Below are positions 56,249 to 64,000 of a stretch of DNA of 64,000 nt, in pieces. Position 1 is the stretch's first letter. Each line of letters begins with the position of its first letter. The position numbers and the translations under genes are program-made. The notes beneath the pieces were generated by a model. That model did no database searches and had not been told where the DNA came from. It worked only from the letters and a program-made list of their open reading frames with translations. The stretch spans positions 15,021-79,020 of the forward strand of contig ARWO01000004.1 in NCBI GenBank assembly GCA_000402075.1, written 5' to 3'. The stretch is from Thaumarchaeota archaeon SCGC AAA007-O23 (GTDB lineage Archaea > Thermoproteota > Nitrososphaeria > Nitrososphaerales > Nitrosopumilaceae).

Positions 56249-57418
56249 ATGGATACAAAAAACATAGGTTTGAGAAATATTGAGGTTGCAGACACAAAAA
56301 TCTCATATATTGATGGTCAAAAAGGAAAGCTGATTTATCGTGGATATGATATTTTAGATCTTACAAAGAATTCCAATTTTGAGGAAACATGTTTTCTTCT
56401 ACTGCATGATGAATTGCCAACTAAGAATGAATACAATGATTTCAAAACTGAATTAGCTGATGCGAGAGTTATTCCTAAACAAATGCAAATTAACATGGGT
56501 AATTGGAGAAAGGATGCCGACCCTATGGATGTTCTACAAGCCTTTGTTGCTGCGTTTGGAGGTTACTATGATGAAGAATTTTCAACTAAGGAGGCAAGTT
56601 ATAGTAGAGCTATAAATCTGATAGCTAAAGTTCCTACAATTGTATCTAGTTGGCATAGAATCCGCAACGGTAAAAAAATTGTAGAATCTAATTCTGATTT
56701 AAGCCACGCTGCCAATTTTTTATTCATGCTAAATGGCGAGAAGCCGGATCCTGAACTAGAAAGAATCTTTGATATTTGTTTGATTTTACATGCGGATCAT
56801 ACTCTGAATGCTTCAACGTTTGCAGCAAGGGAAGTTGCGTCCACGCGTGCACACATGTATTCTGCTGCTAGTGCAGCAGTTGGTGCATTAAGTGGTGAAT
56901 TACACGGAGGAGCAAATTATGAAGTGATGAGAATGCTTCTAGATATAAAAACTGAGGAAAACGTTGAATCTTACATTAAAGAAAAATTTGCAAAGAATGA
57001 GAGGATTATGGGAATGGGACATGCAGTATACAAAACTGTTGACCCTAGATCTCAAGTACTAAAGGAACTGTCCAAAACACTATCAGAAAAAACTGGTCAG
57101 CCATGGTATGATATAACAAGTAAGGTTGAGCGTGTAACTACTGAGTTGATGAAAAAAACTAAAGAGGTAGAAATTTTTCCAAATGTGGATCTTTACAGCG
57201 CGTCGGTTTACTACATGCTAGGCATTCCGATGGATCTTAACACGCCTATATTTGCTATATCAAGAGTTGCTGGTTGGGCGGCACATATTATTGAAGAGAA
57301 ATTTGCAGAAGCGGCACCAAAACCTATGTTGTATAGACCGAAGGCTGTCTATGTTGGAAAATATGGTGGACCACAAGGTTGTAAATATATTCCAATAGAA
57401 AAAAGAACTAAAAAATAA
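56249..57418 (+). CDS. gltA: citrate synthase
   Basis: 389 residues, type I short form. Catalytic residues are seen in LHADHTLNASTFAAR, in GALHGG-like SGELHGGANYEV, and MGMGHAVYKTVDPR, plus the Asp in VDLYSA. It condenses oxaloacetate with acetyl-CoA; in autotrophic thaumarchaea it feeds 2-oxoglutarate synthesis. The ATG at 56249 follows AGGTG with spacing of 4 nt. Confidence 0.96.
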   Translation: MDTKNIGLRNIEVADTKISYIDGQKGKLIYRGYDILDLTKNSNFEETCFLLLHDELPTKNEYNDFKTELADARVIPKQMQINMGNWRKDADPMDVLQAFVAAFGGYYDEEFSTKEASYSRAINLIAKVPTIVSSWHRIRNGKKIVESNSDLSHAANFLFMLNGEKPDPELERIFDICLILHADHTLNASTFAAREVASTRAHMYSAASAAVGALSGELHGGANYEVMRMLLDIKTEENVESYIKEKFAKNERIMGMGHAVYKTVDPRSQVLKELSKTLSEKTGQPWYDITSKVERVTTELMKKTKEVEIFPNVDLYSASVYYMLGIPMDLNTPIFAISRVAGWAAHIIEEKFAEAAPKPMLYRPKAVYVGKYGGPQGCKYIPIEKRTKK

Positions 57419-57426
57419 AACGTAAG

Positions 57427-57633
57427 TTAATTTCTAGAGTTAAGCCATTCTTTTGCTTTAGAATTTACATCATGTTTGTACAATACTTGATAAACCATAT
57501 CATAAAATGACAATCCCTTTTTTTGCGCTTCACCATCAAGCCACTTTAAACCATCTGATAATTCAGGGTCATGTTCTGAAAATTCTACTAGTTCGTCCAC
57601 CATTTTTGTGAAAAAGGTTTGAGATTCTGACAT
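57427..57633 (-). CDS. small acidic helical protein, 68 residues
   Basis: Starts at the ATG of MSESQTFFTKMVDELVEF (57633). A longer frame from 57756 overlaps the promoter of the divergent gene at 57711 and is not credible. The protein is helical and acidic with a C-terminal WLNSRN. It converges on citrate synthase. No family recognised. Confidence 0.65.
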   Translation of the reverse strand: MSESQTFFTKMVDELVEFSEHDPELSDGLKWLDGEAQKKGLSFYDMVYQVLYKHDVNSKAKEWLNSRN

Positions 57634-57710
57634 TATGAACTGGTTTAAATGTTGATCATTAAGCGACAAACGAGAAATATATAGACAAAAAACGCCCTTT
57701 TGATTGACAT

Positions 57711-58154
57711 ATGGAGCATGAGCTATTTTTTGATGGTAATTTGAAAGAGTACTCATGGTCGATAAAAACTGGAAAGGAAATAATAAACCAAATTAGAGAA
57801 CATCCTGCAGCATATCTTTCAGGTGGAAAATTAGATATTAAAAACAAAGAAGAATCAAGGTTTGTTGCACTTCATGTGGGAATTTATTGGGGTCTTGGTG
57901 TTTTCATCATAAAAGATTTTGATAAGATAGATGTCATGTGTGATTCAAAAGAAATGTATGAAATTTTAATACAGCAGCATAAAACATTAAACCAAATAAT
58001 TGATGACAAAATTCACTTTATCAATCAGTTAGTGGGTCATAGAAATCTAAAATTGGAATACCGTTTGATAGAGCCAACAAAAAATATATCTACAGAACAT
58101 CTTTCTGGTAAGAATAAAACGTCTGCTTCTAGAGACTCTAGTGGTTTTGTTTAA
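57711..58154 (+). CDS. hypothetical protein, 147 residues
   Basis: ATG at 57711. A compact alpha/beta N-terminal part (MEHELFFDGNLKEYSW, SRFVALHVGIYWGLG) and a helical middle precede a disordered, Ser/Thr-rich tail. It is divergent from the small acidic protein by about 80 bp. Function unknown. Confidence 0.65.
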   Translation: MEHELFFDGNLKEYSWSIKTGKEIINQIREHPAAYLSGGKLDIKNKEESRFVALHVGIYWGLGVFIIKDFDKIDVMCDSKEMYEILIQQHKTLNQIIDDKIHFINQLVGHRNLKLEYRLIEPTKNISTEHLSGKNKTSASRDSSGFV

Positions 58155-58226
58155 TGATTTGATAAAACGAAGAAAATTGATTGTAAATCAGCTAAATGTA
58201 ATTAAGATAAAACTCAATCTTGAAAC

Positions 58227-58254
58227 AAATAAGGATTTTTAAATAAGGATTTTC
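58227..58254. repeat. 14-bp tandem duplication upstream of a small gene
   Basis: AAATAAGGATTTTT and AAATAAGGATTTTC lie back to back, 13 of 14 bases identical. They end 11 bp before the start of the 68-residue gene, so the duplication falls in its promoter or leader. Confidence 0.8.
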
Positions 58255-58265
58255 CAAAATGTATT

Positions 58266-58472
58266 ATGACTGATATCAATGACGTTATGCCAAAAATTCC
58301 GTCTATGAAATGGGGCGCTTTGATGAATCGAGCACCAACAAACGGTAAAGTTAAGGAATTAAATAGAATTTTTCCGCATAATGGAAAATGGCATACAGTC
58401 TTTGAAGAAAAAGATCATACATACATTGATGACAAGCTTGTTTGGAAAAAAGACAAAAAAGCTTGGACATAA
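58266..58472 (+). CDS. hypothetical protein, 68 residues
   Basis: A small, Trp- and Lys-rich soluble protein (MPKIPSMKWGALMNR, HNGKWHTVFEEKDHTYI). Leader carries a 14-bp tandem repeat. It converges on glycerate kinase, with a 1-nt gap. No family recognised. Confidence 0.6.
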   Translation: MTDINDVMPKIPSMKWGALMNRAPTNGKVKELNRIFPHNGKWHTVFEEKDHTYIDDKLVWKKDKKAWT

Positions 58473-58473
58473 A

Positions 58474-59757
58474 CTAATATTTTATGATCAATCCTATATC
58501 CATTAAATTAGTATGAGTTGGTCCTGTTTTTATCAACCCCCCATACTTTTTAAAAAATGAATGAGAATCATTGTTCTTCAAGTAGGAAGAAATTTTTTGT
58601 AGATTAGATGAATTATTTCCACATAAAGCTCCAGCACATATTGTGTTTCCATCAATACCATCTGTTGAAATTGAAGAAACTAACATACGGTGATCAGAAT
58701 CATGAATTAATTTTAAGATCTGTAGAACGAGTTCTTGGTTGCGACCTCCTTTCCCATTTCCCTTTACTTGTACTGTAGGTTCACCACCAAATATTATGCA
58801 TGAATTCTTCTTCTCTGATATCATTCGTACAATTTTTTTTGCCGATACGCTGACATCATGCTTGACTGGTGAATAAACTTTAGTAGTGAACCCAAGTCGC
58901 CTAGATTTTAAAACCATAACATCTAAACAGTCACGATTAGTTGCTATGATTTTATTCTTGATCGTTAATCTGTTCGGTTGCATTGTCTTTGTATTCAGAC
59001 CACGTTTTAGGTGTGTAATTACTTTTTTTGGAAGTTTTTTTCCTAGGGAATATTTTGTTATTATCTTTATTGCGTCAGAAAATGTTGTATTATCATTATA
59101 CGTACATCCTGATGAAATGACCGATAAATCATTACTGACTACATCTGACATTATCAATGCACATCCATCACAATTCATGTTTTGAACAAGCTTACCACCC
59201 TTGATCATTGACAAATGTTTTCTAACACAATTAAATTCATCAATCGTAGCACCACATTGCAATAATAATTTGGTTACATGTTTTTTTTCACTCAATGTTA
59301 TTTTATCTGGGAGAGCTAACAAAGAAGAACCTCCACCGGACACCAAAAATAGTATAAAATCACTTTTAGAACAATTGTTAACAAATTCTCGTACTGCTTT
59401 TCCTGCTCTAACACTTTCTTTATCAGGTAATGGATGTCCAGAATAAAATATCTTGAATTTTTTACTAACTATTGATGATTTAGTATATTTTGGAATTACG
59501 ACTATTCCTTGTGAAACATTAATTTTCTTTGATACATATTCTGCCATAGAATCTGAGGCCTTTCCATATGCAACCACAAAAATTTTCCCATAGTTCGATA
59601 AAAATATACGATTTTTCCCAAGTGAAATATGATTTTTACTCACAAACTCTTTTAGGAAATTTTTTGGCTCTGCGGCGGTTAACCCCGCTTCTAATATCTG
59701 TAATGCTTTTTTCTTCACTTTTGTATTTGCTAATGAATTAAAATTCTTAATCATCAT
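58474..59757 (-). CDS. glycerate 2-kinase (MOFRL/GckA family)
   Basis: 427 residues. The N-terminal DUF4147 domain has VAYGKASDSMAEYV, SGGGSSLLALPDK and LSMIKGGKLVQN. The C-terminal MOFRL domain carries IIFGGEPTVQVKGNGKGGRN and ISTDGIDGNT. The enzyme phosphorylates glycerate to 2-phosphoglycerate, linking serine/glycerate metabolism with gluconeogenesis. The gene is monocistronic. Confidence 0.9.
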   Translation of the reverse strand: MMIKNFNSLANTKVKKKALQILEAGLTAAEPKNFLKEFVSKNHISLGKNRIFLSNYGKIFVVAYGKASDSMAEYVSKKINVSQGIVVIPKYTKSSIVSKKFKIFYSGHPLPDKESVRAGKAVREFVNNCSKSDFILFLVSGGGSSLLALPDKITLSEKKHVTKLLLQCGATIDEFNCVRKHLSMIKGGKLVQNMNCDGCALIMSDVVSNDLSVISSGCTYNDNTTFSDAIKIITKYSLGKKLPKKVITHLKRGLNTKTMQPNRLTIKNKIIATNRDCLDVMVLKSRRLGFTTKVYSPVKHDVSVSAKKIVRMISEKKNSCIIFGGEPTVQVKGNGKGGRNQELVLQILKLIHDSDHRMLVSSISTDGIDGNTICAGALCGNNSSNLQKISSYLKNNDSHSFFKKYGGLIKTGPTHTNLMDIGLIIKY

Positions 59758-59836
59758 TCTATAATTTTATTTTAAATAAATAAACCAAGTCTTCAATGAT
59801 TGGAAGGTATAATAATAATCAGAATTTCAGTATATT

Positions 59837-60784
59837 ATGCATACAATAAGAATACCAAAAATAATTGAGTTTGGTGAAAATGCGCTTTCTGAAGCAGAGT
59901 ATCCAAAAAATGCATTAGTTGTAACTACTGCCCCCCCAGAATTATCTGGAAAATGGTTAGACAAAATGGGCATACAAGACTATATGGTGTATGATAAAGT
60001 TAAGCCAGAACCATCTATTGAAGATGTAAATATTGTTGTATCTGAATACAAAGGAAAAAATCCATCAGTGCTAATTGGTCTTGGTGGCGGAAGTTCTATG
60101 GATGTTGTAAAATATGCATCAGAAGAATTTGGTCTAGAAAAAATTTTAATCCCTACAACTTTTGGTACAGGAGCTGAGATGACAACTTATTGTGTTTTAA
60201 AATTTGATGGCAAGAAAAAACTTCTTGGTCCTGAAAAAAGATTCCTTGCAGATCGTGCTGTAATTGATTCATATTTTATGGATGGTACGCCGGAACAAAT
60301 ACTCAAAAACTCTGTATGTGATGCTTGTGCACAAGCAACAGAAGGATATGACAGTAAATTAGGAAATGATCTTACAAGAACATTATGTAAACAAGCATTT
60401 GACGTATTATATGATGCAATTATGAATGACAAGCCGGAAAATTATCCATACGGTTCCATGCTTTCAGGTATGGGTTTTGGGAATTGTTCCACAACATTAG
60501 GACATGCGTTATCATATGTATTTTCCAATGAGGGTGTTGCTCATGGATACTCTTTATCTTCATGCACTACCATAGCACACAAACACAACAAATCAATTTT
60601 CTATGAAAAATTCAAAGAAGTTATTGAAAAAATTGGTTTCGATAAAATGAAGCTAAAGGCTCCTGTCGATGAAGCGGCTGATGTTGTAATGACTGACAAG
60701 GGTCATCTTAATCCAAACCCAATTCCAATTTCGAAAGAAGATGTCATCAAATGTCTTAATGACATTAATGATGGCAATCTTTGA
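59837..60784 (+). CDS. iron-containing alcohol dehydrogenase, candidate malonic/succinic semialdehyde reductase
   Basis: 315 residues, shorter than the usual 380 of group III enzymes. NAD(P) site GLGGGSSMDVVKY near residue 77, TTFGTGAEMT, and the metal ligands within YDSKLGNDL, GHALSYVF and GVAHGYSLS. In Nitrosopumilus an enzyme of this family reduces malonic and succinic semialdehyde in the 3-hydroxypropionate/4-hydroxybutyrate cycle; equivalence here is likely but not proven. It is monocistronic. Confidence 0.85.
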   Translation: MHTIRIPKIIEFGENALSEAEYPKNALVVTTAPPELSGKWLDKMGIQDYMVYDKVKPEPSIEDVNIVVSEYKGKNPSVLIGLGGGSSMDVVKYASEEFGLEKILIPTTFGTGAEMTTYCVLKFDGKKKLLGPEKRFLADRAVIDSYFMDGTPEQILKNSVCDACAQATEGYDSKLGNDLTRTLCKQAFDVLYDAIMNDKPENYPYGSMLSGMGFGNCSTTLGHALSYVFSNEGVAHGYSLSSCTTIAHKHNKSIFYEKFKEVIEKIGFDKMKLKAPVDEAADVVMTDKGHLNPNPIPISKEDVIKCLNDINDGNL

Positions 60785-60881
60785 ATATAATATTTGATTT
60801 TCGTATAAAATTAGGTGCGACTTATCTTTGTGAAACTTATTAAGATTGAAATTCAAGAGTTTGTACTAGGTGTAATATTAA

Positions 60882-61967
60882 ATGATAAAATTTGGAATCC
60901 AAAATGGACTAAACGTTGCTAGAGCAGGTTATTCTGAAGATCAAATTCTAACTGCATGTATGTTAGCCGACCGTACTGGCTATGACTCTATTTTCTACAT
61001 GGACCACACAAATGTTCCACAATGGAAAAATGCAATTGTACTTGACCCATGGGTCATGCTATCATCAATTGCAGCTGTTACAAATCATGTTGAATTAGGA
61101 ACTTGTGTTACTGATGCAATTAGAAGGCACCCATCAAATATTGCATTAGCAGCAATCACATTGGACAGAGTTTCAAAAGGAAGAGCAATTTTGGGAATTG
61201 GTGCAGGTGAAGCTCAAAATCTAAAAGAATTTTGTATACCATTTGAGAAACCTGTTTCTAAATGGGAAGAACAAATCCAAGTAATCAAAAAATTGTATGG
61301 TTCAACACCAGATAACACTGTAGATTTTGATGGTAAGTATTACAAATTAGAATCTGCTTGCCTTCAAGCTCCTCCGATAAGAAAACCACATCCACCAACG
61401 TACATGGCGTCTGGCGGAAAGAGAACATTACAACTAACGGGAAAATATGGTGATGGTTGGTTACCAATAGGATATACTCCAGAATTATTTGAGGACCATA
61501 AAAAGCAAATAGAAACATCAATGAATGAAAACAATAGAACACAGGAAGAAAAAGATAATTTTCAAATGGCATTAGATATTGATGTTTACTTTTCTGAGGA
61601 CGCCGAAGAATCTTGGGCTAAGATGAAGGAAGCTGTAAAAGTTAGTCTGTTTAAACCTGAAATACTTAGAGTACATGGACTTAAAGAAATTGAAGGATTT
61701 GATTTTAGGAAATACTTTACGGAATATTCTATGTCTAACCAAGATTGGATTGTAAAAATGCGTGAGGCTGCAACAAAAATTCCAAATGATATTGCAAGAT
61801 CATCAACCGGTGTTGGTACACCTGATGATATAATTCCAATATTTGAGAGGTTTCTCAAGGCAGGTGTAAATCATTTTGTAATCAGGTTTTGGGGTAAAAA
61901 CTACTTTGGTTCTATCGATAAATTTGCCACTCATGTTATTCCTTATTTTAAGGAACAAAATAAGTAA
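60882..61967 (+). CDS. F420-dependent LLM-class oxidoreductase (Mer-like)
   Basis: 361 residues of the bacterial luciferase-like TIM-barrel family: IKFGIQNGLNVARAGYSEDQ, GTCVTDAIRRHPSNIALAA, ILGIGAGEAQNLKEF and RKPHPPTYMASGG. The pattern LGTCV..(R)HP is that of F420-dependent methylenetetrahydromethanopterin reductase-like enzymes. Thaumarchaea make F420 but are not methanogens, so the substrate is open. It is followed 32 nt later by a PNPOx-fold gene. Confidence 0.88.
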   Translation: MIKFGIQNGLNVARAGYSEDQILTACMLADRTGYDSIFYMDHTNVPQWKNAIVLDPWVMLSSIAAVTNHVELGTCVTDAIRRHPSNIALAAITLDRVSKGRAILGIGAGEAQNLKEFCIPFEKPVSKWEEQIQVIKKLYGSTPDNTVDFDGKYYKLESACLQAPPIRKPHPPTYMASGGKRTLQLTGKYGDGWLPIGYTPELFEDHKKQIETSMNENNRTQEEKDNFQMALDIDVYFSEDAEESWAKMKEAVKVSLFKPEILRVHGLKEIEGFDFRKYFTEYSMSNQDWIVKMREAATKIPNDIARSSTGVGTPDDIIPIFERFLKAGVNHFVIRFWGKNYFGSIDKFATHVIPYFKEQNK

Positions 61968-61999
61968 AACATAATTCAGTTACTTAGATTAAAAATAGC

Positions 62000-62650
62000 A
62001 TGGAAGACTTTTTGATACGACGAGATCATCGAAAATTACAAATAAAATCAAAAGAAAAAATTATTGAATTTCTAAGCTCCGAGCAAACTGGTAGGGTAGC
62101 AAGTATTGATGAGAATGGGTTCCCACAAATTATTCCGATGAATTTTGTATTCATTAATGATACAATTTACATGCATTCTCACATAAGAGGTGAAAAACTT
62201 GATAACATTAAGCGTAATCAAAAAGTAGGATTTGAAGTAGATAAAAGTCTAGAATTTCTACCATCATATTTTTCAGATCCTACTGATGCATCTCTTGCCG
62301 ATACATTGTACATTAGCGTCGTAATAAAAGGAAATGGCAGTATTGTTTCAGATAAGAAAGAAAAAACTATTGCACTAAATGGTCTGATGAAAAAATACCA
62401 ACCTGAGGGCGGATATGAACCAATCAAACCTGACATGGATGTTCTAAAGGGAGTTGAGGTTATCAAAATTGTCCCAGAATCATTAACAGGAAAATACAAA
62501 ATTGGCCAGGACATGGACATGAAATCACGTATTGATCTTGCGAAGCAAATATTGGAAAGAAACTCCTCAACAGCAAAAGAAACGTTGAATGTTATGGGAT
62601 TCAGGATAGTAGATAATGAACTGAAGTTAATCGATGATACCCCATGGTAA
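62000..62650 (+). CDS. PNPOx-fold (split-barrel) flavin- or F420-binding protein
   Basis: 216 residues. The split barrel starts with IIEFLSSEQTGRVASIDENG and continues FPQIIPMNFVFINDTIYMHS, as in pyridoxamine 5'-phosphate oxidase relatives and FDOR proteins, which bind FMN or F420. Its pairing with an LLM-class F420 enzyme suggests F420 use (inference). Confidence 0.85.
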   Translation: MEDFLIRRDHRKLQIKSKEKIIEFLSSEQTGRVASIDENGFPQIIPMNFVFINDTIYMHSHIRGEKLDNIKRNQKVGFEVDKSLEFLPSYFSDPTDASLADTLYISVVIKGNGSIVSDKKEKTIALNGLMKKYQPEGGYEPIKPDMDVLKGVEVIKIVPESLTGKYKIGQDMDMKSRIDLAKQILERNSSTAKETLNVMGFRIVDNELKLIDDTPW

Positions 62651-62701
62651 TCTATAGCTTCAGGCTAGTAATTTTTTACTAAAATAAGATAATAAAATAT
62701 T

Positions 62702-63007
62702 TTATGGAGTGACATTAAAAATCTGAATTCTGAAATTCCTAACGTCTGAAACAAATATTTTCTTACCATCTGTTACAGTGTAAACAGGATACTTGAATTC
62801 ACCATAATGATCTCCATATTGCCCAAACTTTTTAACAAAATTTCCATCTAAATCAAAAATTTTTACCGAGTAATCACCTATATCCGAAACAAAAATTAAA
62901 TTATCATATACAAAAACTCCATATGGTTCAGAAATATCAGAAACATTCTGATTAACTTCAAATTCTTTCATAAATTTACCATCTAAATCAAAAACAAGTA
63001 TTGACGC
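62702..63007 (-). CDS. NHL-repeat protein fragment
   Basis: About 101 residues from the ATG at 63007 (a TTG at 63040 would add 11). Three NHL repeat units are visible (ASILVFDLDGKFMKEF, VKIFDLDGNFVKKFGQYGDH, FRIQIFNVTP), each about 45 residues, whereas functional propellers need five to six. There is no signal peptide, unlike secreted NHL proteins. It is probably a remnant of a longer gene or half of a propeller formed with another chain. Confidence 0.65.
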   Translation of the reverse strand, partial: ASILVFDLDGKFMKEFEVNQNVSDISEPYGVFVYDNLIFVSDIGDYSVKIFDLDGNFVKKFGQYGDHYGEFKYPVYTVTDGKKIFVSDVRNFRIQIFNVTP

Positions 63008-63147
63008 CATGGAAAGAGGTTTAGCAAACTTGTTAGGCAAGGCTTACGAGGGAAGAATTTTCCACCATATCAAAAAAGAAAATTAATTGACTAAAAATTT
63101 TTGCTTGATGATTTATATTTACAATAATTTCGTTTTTCAATTATAAG

Positions 63148-64000
63148 ATGGCATTTCAAGATACTTTACCTCTACCATTAGAGGTTCTCTTGCCGGTTAT
63201 TGCGGCAATAGCCTCATTCTCAGTTGCTGCGATATATACTGGATGGGTTGCAAAACAGAAACCAGGGACAAAAGAAATGCTTGAAATTTCTGACGCTGTA
63301 CGTCAAGGCGCTGCTGCGTTTCTTAGGCGTGAAATGAAAATTATTGTTCCAGTAGCAATTGGGTTAGCTGTAATTATCGGATTCTTTATCGGTGAATCAA
63401 ATGGAATTGCATTTGCGGTCGGCGCAACATTATCTGCAGTTGCTGGATTTATCTCTCTAAAAGTTACTGTGAAAGCAGCTGTTAGAGCAGCCAACGCAAC
63501 AAGTTCTGGATTAGGTAAAACATTTGCAATCGCTTTTAGAGGTGGTGCAACTGTTGGTCTTGCGGTTCCAGCTATGGCATTGGTTGCTACTGCTATATTG
63601 TACATGATATACCCAAATCCAATTACTATTGCAGGTGTTGGAATTGGTGCAAGCCTAATAGCATTATTCATTAGAATTGGTGGTGGAATATTTACAAAAG
63701 CTGCAGATATGGGTGCAGATTTGGTGGGTAAAGTTGAAGCCAATATTCCAGAAGACGATCCCCGCAACCCTGCCACAATTGCAGATAATGTAGGTGATAA
63801 TGTTGGTGATGCAGCAGGAATGGGTTCCGATGTTTACGAGTCTTACATTGTAACTATTTTGGCATCATTACTAATTGCTGCACTAATAGGTTCACCAGAA
63901 AACTTTGCATATCCTATATTGATTGGTGCATCTGGATTAATTGCTTCAATTATTGGTACTGCTACAATTGGAACAAGAAAGATTACGGATGTAATGAAAC
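63148..64000 (+). CDS. hppA: membrane-bound pyrophosphatase (ion-translocating), N-terminal part
   Basis: Open from ATG at 63148 to the window edge (284 codons). Helices 1-6 are visible with the active-site motifs: GGGIFTKAADMGADLVGKVE and DNVGDNVGDAAGMGSDVYES, which bind Mg-pyrophosphate. It couples pyrophosphate hydrolysis to proton or sodium export. The typical DCAGMAADLFE is DAAGMGSDVYE here. The region deciding K+ dependence lies beyond the window. Confidence 0.94.
   Translation, partial: MAFQDTLPLPLEVLLPVIAAIASFSVAAIYTGWVAKQKPGTKEMLEISDAVRQGAAAFLRREMKIIVPVAIGLAVIIGFFIGESNGIAFAVGATLSAVAGFISLKVTVKAAVRAANATSSGLGKTFAIAFRGGATVGLAVPAMALVATAILYMIYPNPITIAGVGIGASLIALFIRIGGGIFTKAADMGADLVGKVEANIPEDDPRNPATIADNVGDNVGDAAGMGSDVYESYIVTILASLLIAALIGSPENFAYPILIGASGLIASIIGTATIGTRKITDVMK

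Noticed and set aside
63303..63776. 157-codon minus frame opposite hppA
   Set aside because: Shadow of the pyrophosphatase, whose active-site motifs read on the plus strand.

Overview
The window is AT-rich and archaeal, and reads as an ammonia-oxidising thaumarchaeon (Nitrososphaerota, Nitrosopumilus-like). The evidence is a fused J-domain/ferredoxin protein, Vps4/CdvC, FEN1, EndA, Rpo12, EF-1A beside S10, a tRNA-Ser with an intron at the canonical site, a 16S-23S operon lacking both 5S and a spacer tRNA, many very short membrane or zinc proteins, and scattered genes that fit the 3-hydroxypropionate/4-hydroxybutyrate carbon-fixation cycle. No phage, insertion sequence, integrase or CRISPR array is visible; this is core chromosome.

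Layout. 0-10 kb: truncated SNF2 helicase, two peptide-type ABC permeases (dppB/dppC-like), small membrane and zinc proteins, a JAMM protease overlapping a coiled-coil gene, tRNA-Ser(CGA), FEN1, a thioredoxin reductase-like flavoprotein and a stand-alone Lrp-type ligand domain. 10.3-15.1 kb: rRNA operon on the minus strand, with both processing stems legible. 15.4-24.9 kb: aminomutase, TPR, cupin, DnaJ-ferredoxin, HIT, 3-hydroxyacyl-CoA dehydrogenase, several zinc proteins, Rpo12, S10 and EF-1A. 25-37 kb: FBP aldolase/phosphatase, DNA ligase (frameshifted), DUF47, EndA, a tandem SDR protein resembling the C-terminal half of Chloroflexus malonyl-CoA reductase, TauE, DUF192, a DtxR-type regulator with a clear operator, and a base-excision-repair pair (Udg4, AAG). 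37-47 kb: peptide ABC ATPase (frameshifted), AspRS, a branched-chain amino acid operon (ilvB-ilvN-leuA-leuB), an LsrF-like aldolase and a zinc alcohol dehydrogenase. 47-57 kb: small membrane proteins, SWIM and phosphoesterase genes, carA-carB, CdvC, DHH phosphoesterase and citrate synthase. 57-64 kb: glycerate kinase, iron alcohol dehydrogenase, F420-type LLM oxidoreductase, PNPOx-like protein, an NHL fragment and the start of membrane pyrophosphatase.

Most notable: (1) carB carries a 21-nt insertion with an in-frame TAA and a 14-nt palindrome inside an otherwise intact conserved motif, so it is a mini-intron, a bypass element, a real disruption or an assembly error; (2) the SDR protein at 30460-32088 is a candidate malonyl-CoA reductase; (3) DNA ligase and the peptide ABC ATPase each break by one base in a poly-A run; (4) a perfect 10+10 bp inverted repeat precedes the DtxR-type gene; (5) an unidentified structured element lies just beyond the 23S 3' end.
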